Positions 35,630 to 44,998 are shown, counted from the stretch's first letter. The stretch: 64,000 nt of DNA from HXMU1420-13 sp965601825 (GCA_965601825.1 OZ271839.1:2294001-2358000); one strand, 5' to 3'. Notes: generated from the letters alone by a model not told the origin. Made by a program: numbers and translations.

Positions 35630-36273
35630 TTCTTAATGAGCTTAATCGCGTGATTCCAACTTCCATCTTTAAATCCAGGAATGCACCATAGCATCGCAAG
35701 TGGCTCAATAGCTCTTGCGGATTCAGCTCCACCAAAATCCTCAACTTCAAATCCAAATTCGATAAGTAAATTGGTGACTATGTGTTTTGCTTCTTCATCA
35801 TTACCGCAAATAAACATGCTTGGCGGACCGCCTTCAAAATCAGGATTAACCATATGAAGACTTCCAATCATACTAAATGCTTTGACGAATCTGGTTGATG
35901 GGAATTCATCTTGTAATTCTTCCATCAATGATTGATCCAATCCGGTGAAATAACGCAGAACTCCGTTTTCCGGTGGATGCTGATCAGAGATTGGATTAGT
36001 CGCATCCATAATGATCTTTCCTTTTAGATTCTTTAAATCAATCGATGCCAACACATCTTTTGCAACGGTACCTTTAACTGCCAGTACTAAAGTGTCTCCA
36101 AATTCGGCCGCTTCATTGAAATCGCCGGTTAGAATACCATTGCCAATTTCAGCTTCCATTTTTGCTCTTTTCTCTTTACTTCGAGAGCTTATCATCGTTT
36201 CGTAATCGAACTTTAAAAAGCCCTGAGCTAAGGTCTCAGCTACTACTCCCGATCCTATAATTCCAATTTTCAT
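35626..36273 (-). CDS. NAD(P)-binding protein of the F420-dependent NADP reductase family
   Basis: 215 residues. Rossmann start MKIGIIGSGVVAETLAQGF and SSRSKEKRAKME (the SR pair suggests NADP), then VLAVKGTVA, MDATNPISD and FVKAFSMIGS. This is the fold of F420-dependent NADPH oxidoreductases and distantly related ferric-reductase-like proteins. In Bacteroidota the cofactor F420 is usually absent, so the true substrate is probably different. Short relatives of about 200 residues are common. Confidence 0.8.
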   Translation of the reverse strand: MKIGIIGSGVVAETLAQGFLKFDYETMISSRSKEKRAKMEAEIGNGILTGDFNEAAEFGDTLVLAVKGTVAKDVLASIDLKNLKGKIIMDATNPISDQHPPENGVLRYFTGLDQSLMEELQDEFPSTRFVKAFSMIGSLHMVNPDFEGGPPSMFICGNDEEAKHIVTNLLIEFGFEVEDFGGAESARAIEPLAMLWCIPGFKDGSWNHAIKLIKK

Positions 36274-36362
36274 GACCCCAAATATTAGATTTTTGATTAT
36301 ATCTGGATTTTATAAAAAACTGAAGCAAATTTGAACTATGTTTGCACCGCTGGGTAAATTAT

Positions 36363-36866
36363 ATGCGATATAAAATAAAGTTCAGGAAACCGAATGTGAT
36401 ACTGTCCGTTGAGGAGAGTTTCACATTGCTCGATTTTATGGCACTCTTTGCCTGTTTGCTGTTGGGTGTATTTTTTGCTGTCTTTCTTTGGATTTTCGCC
36501 GTTGCACTTCTTATCAAGCTATTTACCAGGCACGAATATGTATTCAATTCAGATACTTACAAACTAACACGGTTTCTGAGAATATTCAGTTACCTCAGGA
36601 TTAAGAGAAGAGAAATCTCATTTGATGACATCGATAAGTTTTTATTCTCGAATTTCAATTCCGGTCAGGCATTAGTTGAACGTGGATTGGTAAACAAAGA
36701 ATGGTTCACGTTAGAAATCATTCTTAAAGACAAACAGCGAGTCCGATTAGTTAAACTAGATGCAGAAGAGATCGAAGACGTTCATAAACTATACACAGAA
36801 TTGAAGAATTTAATGAACGACTGGTTTCATTTTGAAGTAGAATACGAAGAATTGAAAGAAGGATAG
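36363..36866 (+). CDS. Hypothetical membrane protein with PH-like tail
   Basis: 167 residues from the ATG at 36363; the TTG at 36342 would add seven residues. A paired hydrophobic stretch (about 24-51) is followed by the basic IKRREISFDDIDKFLFSN and WFTLEIILKDKQRVRLVKL, with a helical end. The layout is like the two proteins at 34460-35629. The gene is divergent from that operon and its stop abuts the haem lipoprotein gene. No function assigned. Confidence 0.55.
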   Translation: MRYKIKFRKPNVILSVEESFTLLDFMALFACLLLGVFFAVFLWIFAVALLIKLFTRHEYVFNSDTYKLTRFLRIFSYLRIKRREISFDDIDKFLFSNFNSGQALVERGLVNKEWFTLEIILKDKQRVRLVKLDAEEIEDVHKLYTELKNLMNDWFHFEVEYEELKEG

Positions 36867-37457
36867 TTATTCCTGTTTTCCTTCCATTTCAACAACAAAA
36901 ATTCCTCGGATTTCACCATCAGCATACCCAATTGCCTTATCCCTTGGATATATTTCTTGAATAGCGGTAAAGGTTTCTTCCGTGATTTCATTACCCGGAT
37001 TACCATGACATTGTAAACAAAACTGATTGGTCATGATAGGGTAGTAGCCAATCACTTTATCACCTAATGCAAATACTTCAGGAGTTACTACTTCACCGGC
37101 AATAATTTTTTCTTTTGCAGATGCGATATAATCCAATTCTTGCTCGTTGGCTTGATTATCAGGATTTCTGGGTTTATCAGATACTCTGTATACAATTCTA
37201 TCAGAAGCTATTGAAACACTATCTGTTAAGGGAATGGCCTTAATAGTACAAAACTCAAGTGCCTCAACTGTACCTTTTTGGGTGACTGTTGGAATTAAAA
37301 CCGATCCCAGCGCAGCTTTAGTAGTCATAGCTGTTTCCAAACCGGATTCTCTATAAACTATCAGTTCTTCTTCAGAATAAGTTGGTGTTACTACTTTATC
37401 TTGGCTTGCACATTGAATCAGTAACAAACCAATTATAAAAACCCCTAAATATCGCAT
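36867..37457 (-). CDS. DUF3365 (Tll0287-like) c-type haem lipoprotein
   Basis: 196 residues. Signal peptide MRYLGVFIIGLLLIQC gives a lipobox with Cys at about 16. One CxxCH haem site (FCLQCHGNPG) lies near the end. The surrounding YYPIMTNQFCLQCHG and GEIRGIFVVEME match the DUF3365 redox/sensor-like fold. Single haem, probably periplasm-facing. It lies 56 nt after the next cytochrome gene on the same strand, which suggests a shared unit. Redox partner unknown. Confidence 0.82.
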   Translation of the reverse strand: MRYLGVFIIGLLLIQCASQDKVVTPTYSEEELIVYRESGLETAMTTKAALGSVLIPTVTQKGTVEALEFCTIKAIPLTDSVSIASDRIVYRVSDKPRNPDNQANEQELDYIASAKEKIIAGEVVTPEVFALGDKVIGYYPIMTNQFCLQCHGNPGNEITEETFTAIQEIYPRDKAIGYADGEIRGIFVVEMEGKQE

Positions 37458-37513
37458 AGCATTTTTGTAGACAAGCTATCTAACGGTAAAACATTCATCC
37501 AGTTGTTATAACA

Positions 37514-38227
37514 TCAACCTTCGCTTTGATCACTATGATCTCGCTTTTTACAAAACTCTTTACCGTTTTGATTTCCATTTTCCCCTTTGCTACAGCAACT
37601 GCCTTTACCTTTTTCACCTTCTTGACCGTGTTTACCTGTGTCGCTTCCCTCACCATGTTTACAGTTACCGCATTCACCTTTGTCATGATCACTTTGATCG
37701 TTATCACCTTGATTATGCATACCATGGCCATCTCCACCTTTACCTTTACTATGCATGCCATGACCGCCTTCACCGTGTCGTTCACTGTAATGCTCCTCGA
37801 ACCACTCAGGCTTATCTAATTCATATTGATAAATATATGTAGCAACTGCTGTGATATCTTCCTGTGATATAGCCTGTTTAGGCATTAAATCAAATCTGCG
37901 TACTGCTCCTCGTAATAACGCTTTTTCTTCTGTAGGATCAGTTACAAAGGTTGCAATTGCCGCAGTAAAGTCTTCAAGTACAGGATATTCTTTTAAATAA
38001 TGGCGTTTTACAGCCTCAAGTGGTGGTGCCAATCGGTCTTCCATGCTAGCCGTTGCTGAATGACATTCCATACATACGGTTTCAATTATTTGCTTGGCTT
38101 TTACCAAATCAACTTCTTCCTGAAAATTAACCGGAACAATTGGGATTTGATCTTCCACTTTTTGAGCACATGTTGCCAGAATGAAAAAGAAGAGAATGAG
38201 ATAAGAAATTATGAGCGCTTTCTTCAT
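37514..38227 (-). CDS. c-type cytochrome lipoprotein with His/Cys-rich tail
   Basis: About 237 residues from the ATG at 38227 (MKKALIISYLILFFFILATC lipobox). Mono-haem cytochrome c with CMECH and a likely axial Met in FDLMPKQAIS, ending near residue 145. The last 90 residues are low complexity: Gly, His, Lys and Glu with five Cys (EFC, CGNC, CC) and about ten His. This suggests a metal-binding extension, inferred from composition. Two apparent open frames of 96-97 codons here are shadows of this composition. Confidence 0.78.
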   Translation of the reverse strand: MKKALIISYLILFFFILATCAQKVEDQIPIVPVNFQEEVDLVKAKQIIETVCMECHSATASMEDRLAPPLEAVKRHYLKEYPVLEDFTAAIATFVTDPTEEKALLRGAVRRFDLMPKQAISQEDITAVATYIYQYELDKPEWFEEHYSERHGEGGHGMHSKGKGGDGHGMHNQGDNDQSDHDKGECGNCKHGEGSDTGKHGQEGEKGKGSCCSKGENGNQNGKEFCKKRDHSDQSEG

Positions 38228-38295
38228 AGCTATCACCTGAGATTTAGTTCATCAGGTGCATGTTGCCACATTGATTTGAAGAATGTGTGAAGGAA

Positions 38296-38330
38296 ATAAA
38301 AAACCCAGCACATTAATAATGTACTGGGTT
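38296..38330 (-). terminator. Rho-independent terminator of icd
   Basis: AACCCAG...CTGGGTT stem (38302-38308 with 38324-38330) is extended inside by ACATT/AATGT with one mismatch, followed on the minus strand by a T-rich run (TTTTTTATTT). Sits 33 nt after the icd stop. Confidence 0.75.
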
Positions 38331-38362
38331 CAATAAGGCAAGATAAAAAGTTTATGAGGCGA

Positions 38363-40591
38363 CTAAACTTCCGCAAGAATCTTATTTAATGTCTGGCTTG
38401 GTCTCATCGCCATATCCACCAAAGCAGCTTCCGGCTTAAAGTATCCATTGATTTCAACAGGACTTCCCTGAACATCAATAAAATCAGTAGCAATAGATTC
38501 TTCATTGGAGCTCAAAGCATCAAAAACAGGTTTAAATCGCTCAGCCAATGCCACATCTTTAGTTTGAGCAGCCAATGCTTCTGCCCAATACAATGCTATG
38601 TAGAAATGAGACCCTCGGTTATCAATATGACCAAGTTTTCGAGCTGGAGATTTATTTTCATCTAATAATTTAGAAGTAGCTGTATCCAGTGTTTCTCCAA
38701 GGATTTTGGCAATATCATTATTAAAGGTCTTTCCTAGATGTTCAAGAGAAACGGCTAATGCAAGAAACTCACCCAAAGAATCCCATCTTAAGTAATTTTC
38801 TTTCACAAACTGTTGAACGTGCTTAGGAGCAGATCCACCAGCACCTGTTTCGAAAAGTCCGCCTCCATTCATCAAAGGAACAATAGAAAGCATCTTTGCA
38901 GATGTTCCTAATTCAAGAATTGGGAACAGGTCGGTCAGGTAATCACGAAGTACGTTACCCGTAACAGAGATCGTGTCTTTTCCTTCGATGATTCTATCCA
39001 AAGAAAACTGAGTAGCATCAACCGGACTCATAATATGAATGTCCAATCCATCGGTATCGTGGTCTTTGAGATACACATTCACTTTTTTGATAAGTTCAGC
39101 ATCGTGAGCACGAGTTTCATCCAACCAGAACACGGCCGGTGAACCAGTATCACGAGCTCTTGACACAGCTAGTTTTACCCAATCTTGAACAGGTGCATCT
39201 TTCACCTGACAAGCTCTCCATACATCACCGGCCTCAACGTTGTGCTCCATTAATACAGTTCCATATGCATCAACCACACTCATGGTTCCATCTGCAGAAA
39301 CCTCAAATGTTTTATCATGTGATCCATATTCTTCCGCTTTTTGAGCCATCAAGCCTACATTTGGAACCGAGCCCATAGTTGTTGGATCAAAAGCACCGTG
39401 CTTTTTACAGAACTCGATGGTAGTCTGATAAACACCTGCATAGCTGCTATCCGGGATAACAGCTTTTGTGTCTTGAGTTTTATCATCCTTATTCCACATG
39501 CAGCCGGAAGTTCTGATCATTGCCGGCATTGATGCATCAATAATTACATCAGAAGGGACATGAAGATTGGTAATTCCTTTGTAGGAGTTCACCATTGCTA
39601 AGTCAGGTCCATTTTCATAACAAGCCTGGATATCAGCTTCGATAGCAGCTTTTTCATCTGCTGGTAATTCTTCGATCTTAACTAATAGATCTCCAAAACC
39701 ATTATTAGCGTCTACTCCGAGCTTTTCTAAAGTTTCAGAATGCTTTTCGAAGACATCAGCAAAGAAAACCTTTACTCCATGACCGAAGATAATTGGGTCA
39801 GAAACCTTCATCATGGTTGCTTTCATATGCAGCGAGAAAAGTACTCCCTGAGCCTTCGCATCAGCAACTTCCTTTCCTAAAAAATCAACTAAAGCCTTCT
39901 TACTCATGAATGATGAATCCATGATTTCAGCGGCCTGTAAAGCAATACCTTCTTTCAAAACAGTTTTTGTTCCATCATTTGATGTATGAACTATTGAAAC
40001 AGTTGTGGCATCTGAAACAGTAACTGACTGCTCATTCGAACGGAAATCGTTTTGCCCCATGGTTGCTACATGAGACTTAGAATCTGAACTCCATGCACCC
40101 ATTGAGTGTGGATTTTTGCGAGCATATTCTTTTACTGCTTTTGGTGCACGTCGATCAGAATTACCTTCACGAAGAACCGGGTTTACCGCACTACCTTTGA
40201 CTCGGTCATAGCGAGCTTTGATTTCTTTCTCTAATGGATTTGATGGCTCTTCCGGATAATCTGGTAAATCATATCCTTTATCCTGAAGCTCTTTGATTGT
40301 GGCCGTCAACTGCGGGATAGAAGCACTAATATTGGGTAATTTGATGATATTGGCTTCAGGTGTTTTTGCTAGTTCACCTAGTTCAGCAAGTGCATCTCCG
40401 ATTTGTTGCTCTTCAGACAGATAATCAGCAAAGTTGGCGATCACACGACCCGATAGTGAGATGTCACGAGTTTGGACAGTAACACCGGCAGCTTTAGTAA
40501 AAGCTTCGATAATTGGAAGAAATGAGTGAGTAGCAAGTGCCGGAGCTTCGTCGGTGTAGGTATAAATAATTTTAGCTTTATCTGAGGCCAT
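38363..40591 (-). CDS. icd: Isocitrate dehydrogenase, NADP-dependent, monomeric type
   Basis: 742 residues, the length of the monomeric IDH-II family, which is unrelated in architecture to the usual homodimer. N-terminal KIIYTYTDEAPALATHSFLPI, central HSMGAWSSDSKSHVATM and SYAGVYQTTIEFCKKHGAF, and C-terminal RMPSQTLN-type ending (MAMRPSQTLNKIL). It converts isocitrate to 2-oxoglutarate and NADPH in the TCA cycle; the product is the substrate of the KorAB enzyme at 53888-56846. Monocistronic, with a terminator at 38296-38330. Confidence 0.95.
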   Translation of the reverse strand: MASDKAKIIYTYTDEAPALATHSFLPIIEAFTKAAGVTVQTRDISLSGRVIANFADYLSEEQQIGDALAELGELAKTPEANIIKLPNISASIPQLTATIKELQDKGYDLPDYPEEPSNPLEKEIKARYDRVKGSAVNPVLREGNSDRRAPKAVKEYARKNPHSMGAWSSDSKSHVATMGQNDFRSNEQSVTVSDATTVSIVHTSNDGTKTVLKEGIALQAAEIMDSSFMSKKALVDFLGKEVADAKAQGVLFSLHMKATMMKVSDPIIFGHGVKVFFADVFEKHSETLEKLGVDANNGFGDLLVKIEELPADEKAAIEADIQACYENGPDLAMVNSYKGITNLHVPSDVIIDASMPAMIRTSGCMWNKDDKTQDTKAVIPDSSYAGVYQTTIEFCKKHGAFDPTTMGSVPNVGLMAQKAEEYGSHDKTFEVSADGTMSVVDAYGTVLMEHNVEAGDVWRACQVKDAPVQDWVKLAVSRARDTGSPAVFWLDETRAHDAELIKKVNVYLKDHDTDGLDIHIMSPVDATQFSLDRIIEGKDTISVTGNVLRDYLTDLFPILELGTSAKMLSIVPLMNGGGLFETGAGGSAPKHVQQFVKENYLRWDSLGEFLALAVSLEHLGKTFNNDIAKILGETLDTATSKLLDENKSPARKLGHIDNRGSHFYIALYWAEALAAQTKDVALAERFKPVFDALSSNEESIATDFIDVQGSPVEINGYFKPEAALVDMAMRPSQTLNKILAEV

Positions 40592-40750
40592 TATTTGAAT
40601 AGAATTTTGTGTTTAGAAAAGGGCTTCAAGTTTACGAAAAAAGAGGGAGCAACTGTAGTGGATTGAAAGGATTTACAAATCAATAATTATCTAATTAATA
40701 CTTTATATTAATTGAAGACGTAAGTAAATGTGAAACCAATCCACATTGCC

Positions 40751-40966
40751 ATGATCAGACCGATGTTCGGCTTTAGGCCGAAACCTAAAAAATTCGATTT
40801 ACCGCTCCGTTATTACGATCCTGAAAAAGAGGAACGAGAGAAAAACCGTGCTCGTCGTAGAATCAAATTTCAAACTCATAATAGAGTTAAACCAAAACAG
40901 AATATTCGGGTTTTATTTCTAGCACTATTCTTATCTTTAGTGGTGTATTTAATCAGCATTCTCTAA
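40751..40966 (+). CDS. Small conserved membrane-anchored protein
   Basis: 71 residues from the ATG at 40751; a GTG at 40730 and an ATG at 40763 are alternatives. MFGFRPKPKKFDLPLRYYDPEKEEREKNR is the recurring pattern of a tiny Bacteroidota family, sometimes mis-annotated as a riboflavin synthase subunit. A basic stretch (RARRRIKF) is followed by one C-terminal transmembrane helix (VLFLALFLSLVVYLISIL). It lies 13 nt upstream of mutL. Function unknown. Confidence 0.65.
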   Translation: MIRPMFGFRPKPKKFDLPLRYYDPEKEEREKNRARRRIKFQTHNRVKPKQNIRVLFLALFLSLVVYLISIL

Positions 40967-40979
40967 GTAACAGATTTTT

Positions 40980-42821
40980 TTGAGCGAAACCCGCGCCACC
41001 AACTCTATCATTCATCCATTACCGCCTGAAATCAGCAATAAAATTGCAGCTGGTGAGGTAATTCAACGTCCTGCTTCAGTAGTTAAAGAACTGCTGGATA
41101 ATGCCATCGATGCCGGTGCAGATGATATCAAAATAATCATCGAAAATGCGGGTCGAACACTTATTCAAATCATTGACAATGGTTGCGGAATGAGTGATGA
41201 AGATTTGCCACTATGTTTTGAACGTCACGCTACGTCAAAGATCAATTCAATCGATGATTTATTCTCCATCAAAACAATGGGTTTTCGGGGAGAAGCAATG
41301 GCATCAATAGCTTCAGTTTCACAAGTTACTGTTCGTTCAAAAAGGGCAGAAGACACCAATGGCTGGGAATTAGAAATTAATGGGGGAGAAGCAAAACCTA
41401 TTACTCCGGTTGCCACTCAGGATGGAACTAGTATTTCGGTAAGGAATCTATTTTTCAATGTGCCGGCTCGTCGACAGTTTTTGAAAACGGATGTCACGGA
41501 GCTCCGTCATATTCTTCGGACGGTTCAGTATGCTGCATTAGCTTTTCCGTACATATCTTTCTTGGTAGTTGCTGATGGTGAACACGTATATAATTTGCCA
41601 AAGGATTCTCTGAAAAATCGAATTGTCAGCATTTTCGGATCAGCTTATAACGCCAGTTTGATTGAATTTGAGGAAGAGACAAGTTATTTGAAGATTTATG
41701 GATTTGCATCAGATCCAAAGTTGGCAAAGAAAAGTCGGGGAGAGCAATTCCTATTCGTTAATGGTCGACCTTTCCAGCATAGATATCTCACACATGTGAT
41801 TTTGAGTTTATATGATGCATGGACACGAAATAATGAATATCCGTTTTATGCACTTTTCTTTGAAATTGATGCTTCAAAAGTGGACGTAAATGTCCACCCG
41901 GCAAAAATGGAAGTCAAATTTGAAGATGAACGAAGTGTAATTCAACTCGCAAAATCTGTTGTGAATCGAGCTTTGAACAATCACTTTAATGTTCCAATGA
42001 TTCCTTCAGACGATGATCCTTTTTTGAGTGATCAATCCGCCAAAGGGTTTGATGCAGGTTTTAATTTCAAAGCTCCTGCAAAGGATTTTCCGACACCAAA
42101 TTCAGGTGGTTTTAGTGTGCCTTCCAGAATTAATATCCCAAATGTTCGAAATCGAGGTGATGAGTTTGCTCGTGACTTATATGCTGATTCAAAGCCGGTT
42201 TCATCGCCATCTCATCAACCGGAAATTCTTGGGAAAGAATCTTCAGATGAAAAACCTGAACTAAATTCATTCTGGCAACTTCATAATACTTATATCATTA
42301 CACAAACTAGAACAGGTTTATGCATGATTGACCAGCATTTAGCACATAAGCGCATCATTTTTGAAAAGGCAATGAACGCAACGGAAGAAGCACTTCCAAG
42401 TACACAACAGCTTCTATTTGCTCAAACGTTGGAGCTCTCAGCATCTGATTTTACCCTTTTAAAAGAACTTCATCCAATCGTTCAGAGAATGGGATTTTCC
42501 GTTCAATTGATGAGTGGGAATACGGCAATGATAAATGGAGTACCTGCCGATATTGATATCGGAAATGAACAAGAGGTATTAGTTTCTATGCTTCATCAAT
42601 ATCAGGAATTAGGTCAGAAAATCAATTTAGAAGCGCGCGACCGATTAGCAATAGCATTTGCTTCACGTGCTGCCATTCCACGGGGTAGAAAGCTGAATTA
42701 CGAAGAAATGGAAGCTCTTGTGGATCAACTCTTTGCATGTGAACAACCGTATCTTGATCCTTTGAAAAAACCTACCATCGTGTATCTTTCGCTCGACGAA
42801 ATTCAATCTCGTTTTCGATAG
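40980..42821 (+). CDS. mutL: DNA mismatch repair protein MutL
   Basis: 613 residues. GHKL ATPase motifs are intact: ELLDNAIDAGADDI, IIDNGCGM, RHATSKI and TMGFRGEAMASIASVS, then FLFVNGRPF and VDVNVHPAKMEVKF. The C-terminal dimerisation domain follows a Ser/Pro-rich linker (about 345-425). The endonuclease motif DQHA(X)2E(X)4E reads DQHLAHKRIIFE (451-462), and the usual CPHGRP zinc motif reads DPLKKP, so this MutL is probably not a nicking enzyme. Start is a TTG at 40980. Confidence 0.92.
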   Translation: MSETRATNSIIHPLPPEISNKIAAGEVIQRPASVVKELLDNAIDAGADDIKIIIENAGRTLIQIIDNGCGMSDEDLPLCFERHATSKINSIDDLFSIKTMGFRGEAMASIASVSQVTVRSKRAEDTNGWELEINGGEAKPITPVATQDGTSISVRNLFFNVPARRQFLKTDVTELRHILRTVQYAALAFPYISFLVVADGEHVYNLPKDSLKNRIVSIFGSAYNASLIEFEEETSYLKIYGFASDPKLAKKSRGEQFLFVNGRPFQHRYLTHVILSLYDAWTRNNEYPFYALFFEIDASKVDVNVHPAKMEVKFEDERSVIQLAKSVVNRALNNHFNVPMIPSDDDPFLSDQSAKGFDAGFNFKAPAKDFPTPNSGGFSVPSRINIPNVRNRGDEFARDLYADSKPVSSPSHQPEILGKESSDEKPELNSFWQLHNTYIITQTRTGLCMIDQHLAHKRIIFEKAMNATEEALPSTQQLLFAQTLELSASDFTLLKELHPIVQRMGFSVQLMSGNTAMINGVPADIDIGNEQEVLVSMLHQYQELGQKINLEARDRLAIAFASRAAIPRGRKLNYEEMEALVDQLFACEQPYLDPLKKPTIVYLSLDEIQSRFR

Positions 42822-43934
42822 ATGAATATTCTTGCGATAGAACCTTATTATAGCGGCTCTCATAAAGCTTTTCTAAAAGGATTAAAAAAGCACTCTAGCC
42901 ATAAAATCATCCCTATTAAACTGAATTATAAGGGGTGGAAATGGCGTATGCATGGTGATTCAGTGACTCTGGCAGAGTTAACCAAACAGATTGAGGAACC
43001 TATAGATGTGTTGATGACAAGTAGTATGACGAATCTACCTGCTTTTTTGGCCCTGAATAATCCAAGGTTCGCTCATACTCCAAAAATCATGTACATGCAT
43101 GATAATCAGTTTACTCGGCCAATTCCGGAGGGAGAGACTAGGGATATGACTTACTGCTACATCAATTATGTGAGTATGTTGGTAGCTGATAAATTGTTAT
43201 TTCCATCTCAATTTCAGTTGGATGATTTGATCAATGCGCTCCCGGATTTTCTGGATAATTATCCCGGTGATAAACATTATCACACCGTTGAACAGATTCG
43301 TGAGAAGAGTGTGGTTATGCACCCCGGATTAGATTTGAAATATTTCGACAGACATGCAGATACCCGAAAACAAAATGATCGACCGGTAATCGTCTGGAAT
43401 CAACGTTGGCAGTTTGACCGAAACCCAGCCATGTTTTTCCGTGTTTTGAATAGATTAAATGATATTGATCTGAAATTTGATCTGATTCTGGCAGGGGATA
43501 GCAAACACGATAAACCGGATGAATTTTCTAAAGCATGGAAACGCTTTGGATCACAAATTCAACATTTTGGTTACGTAGATGACAAAGAAGCATATAGTAA
43601 ATTGCTTCATTCAGGTGATATAGTAGTTTCAACAGCTACCTACGAGTTTTTCTGCGTTTCAATCATGGAAGCCATTTACTGCGGATGCCATCCATTGGTA
43701 CCAAATACACTTCATTACCCGGAATTAATACCTGAAAGCTTGCACAACCCGCTACTTCATGCCCCGGTTTTATATGAAGATGAAGATCAGCTTTTTCATT
43801 ATCTAAAAGATCTACTTGAGGAGAAAACTAAGCCGCTTCCTAAACCTACACTCCAAAATATAAACAAGCACTTAGATTGGAGCAGGATGTATAAAAAGTT
43901 CGATCGGCTATTTGAGAAACTTGCTGCAAATTAA
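42822..43934 (+). CDS. tRNA-queuosine mannosyltransferase-like glycosyltransferase (GTDC1/DUF3524)
   Basis: 370 residues, starting immediately after mutL. The N-terminal DUF3524 domain shows IEPYYSGSHKAFLKGL, YKGWKWRMHGDSVTLAE and MYMHDNQFTRP, the signature of the GTDC1/QTMAN family that mannosylates queuosine in vertebrate tRNA-Asp. A GT4-like C-terminal domain follows (PVIVWNQRWQFDRNP, ATYEFFCVSIMEAIYCG, the donor-site Glu region). Bacterial relatives exist, but a bacterial function is inferred. queG, required to make queuosine, lies in the same window. Confidence 0.85.
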   Translation: MNILAIEPYYSGSHKAFLKGLKKHSSHKIIPIKLNYKGWKWRMHGDSVTLAELTKQIEEPIDVLMTSSMTNLPAFLALNNPRFAHTPKIMYMHDNQFTRPIPEGETRDMTYCYINYVSMLVADKLLFPSQFQLDDLINALPDFLDNYPGDKHYHTVEQIREKSVVMHPGLDLKYFDRHADTRKQNDRPVIVWNQRWQFDRNPAMFFRVLNRLNDIDLKFDLILAGDSKHDKPDEFSKAWKRFGSQIQHFGYVDDKEAYSKLLHSGDIVVSTATYEFFCVSIMEAIYCGCHPLVPNTLHYPELIPESLHNPLLHAPVLYEDEDQLFHYLKDLLEEKTKPLPKPTLQNINKHLDWSRMYKKFDRLFEKLAAN

Positions 43935-44911
43935 TCTTTGCTGAAAGTTCGCATCCATTCGTACATGGCTTCTACATCTCGTTCATTGTAATCATGGCCA
44001 CCAACGAAAAGAGTGTCTTTTACATTTTGATTTCCAGCTTCTTTTAGTAGTCTAATTAATTCTCCATTTGTTACGTGGTAGCCTTCATCTTCGTTGTTTC
44101 CCCATACTAAATAAGTAGGTACATCTTTCATTTTCTCAGCATATTCCTGAGTCACAAGTTCTGCATCTTCATAAAAAAGTGCTGCGGAATGAAGTCCTAT
44201 TGCAGCCCAATTTTCACTCGATTCCTGAGCCAAATACCAAGTACCAAATCCTCCCATAGAATGACCACTCAGGTATCTTCTTGTAGGATCAATGTTAACT
44301 TTAGCTTCGAAATGATCAATAGCTTCCCATACATCAGTCTTTGAAATTCCCTGATACCATTTATTTCCACGTCCCCAGGGAGATAACCAATAGCCGTCTT
44401 CATAAGCAGTTGTAGTTGATGGATCTGCTACAAAGGTAAAACCCATGTAACTAATCGCTTCAGCAGCTACATCCCAAGAACCATGCAAGTGAACGTATAA
44501 TGGGTATTCTATTTCAGGGTCCCAATCTTTTGGTAAACGCAACCAGGAAAATGAAGTCTTTCTATCTGTTGGAGATTCCCAGGCGAGAATTAGTGTGCGT
44601 TGTCTGTTGAGGTAACTTTCAAAATTAGCCGGACTTGTTGAAGTATCCTGTAGAAAAGCGATATACATTCCTTCTAATATTTTGGCTTCTTCTGTAGAAA
44701 TTCTTCGCTCAGCATCAATTACTGCTTTTATAGAGAGAAAATGATCGGTAATAAGCGGTTCAGTTGAATTATTAGCTAATTCGTCAAGTTTTTGCTTTAA
44801 CACAAAAGCCATGTCATTATTTACTCTTTGCTGTTCGCACCCTTGTAAGAATGATATTGATACCGTTAATAGTACAAGTAGAATTATATTTTTTCGCTTA
44901 AACAAAATCAT
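43931..44911 (-). CDS. Alpha/beta-hydrolase lipoprotein
   Basis: 326 residues with signal peptide MILFKRKNIILLVLL and lipobox SFLQGC. A helical N-terminal part (about 30-105) precedes a hydrolase domain: HLHGSWD (oxyanion hole region), nucleophile elbow SGHSMGGFGT, the acid after VWGNNEDEGYH and His in GGHDYN. Resembles PHB-depolymerase/esterase-type prolyl-oligopeptidase-like hydrolases. Substrate unknown. Convergent with the glycosyltransferase gene, whose end it overlaps by 4 nt. Confidence 0.8.
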   Translation of the reverse strand: MILFKRKNIILLVLLTVSISFLQGCEQQRVNNDMAFVLKQKLDELANNSTEPLITDHFLSIKAVIDAERRISTEEAKILEGMYIAFLQDTSTSPANFESYLNRQRTLILAWESPTDRKTSFSWLRLPKDWDPEIEYPLYVHLHGSWDVAAEAISYMGFTFVADPSTTTAYEDGYWLSPWGRGNKWYQGISKTDVWEAIDHFEAKVNIDPTRRYLSGHSMGGFGTWYLAQESSENWAAIGLHSAALFYEDAELVTQEYAEKMKDVPTYLVWGNNEDEGYHVTNGELIRLLKEAGNQNVKDTLFVGGHDYNERDVEAMYEWMRTFSKD

Positions 44912-44998
44912 CCCAGCTCTTTGAATAGTTAAAATTTCAGATCGTATATAAAATTCTATTCAGAAGGTTTCAATTGACAGATAATTAAATCAACAATC

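Noticed and set aside
37495..37819. Overlapping frames of 96 and 97 codons in and opposite the cytochrome tail
   Set aside because: They are composition shadows of the His/Gly-rich cytochrome C-terminus, with low-complexity products and no start context.
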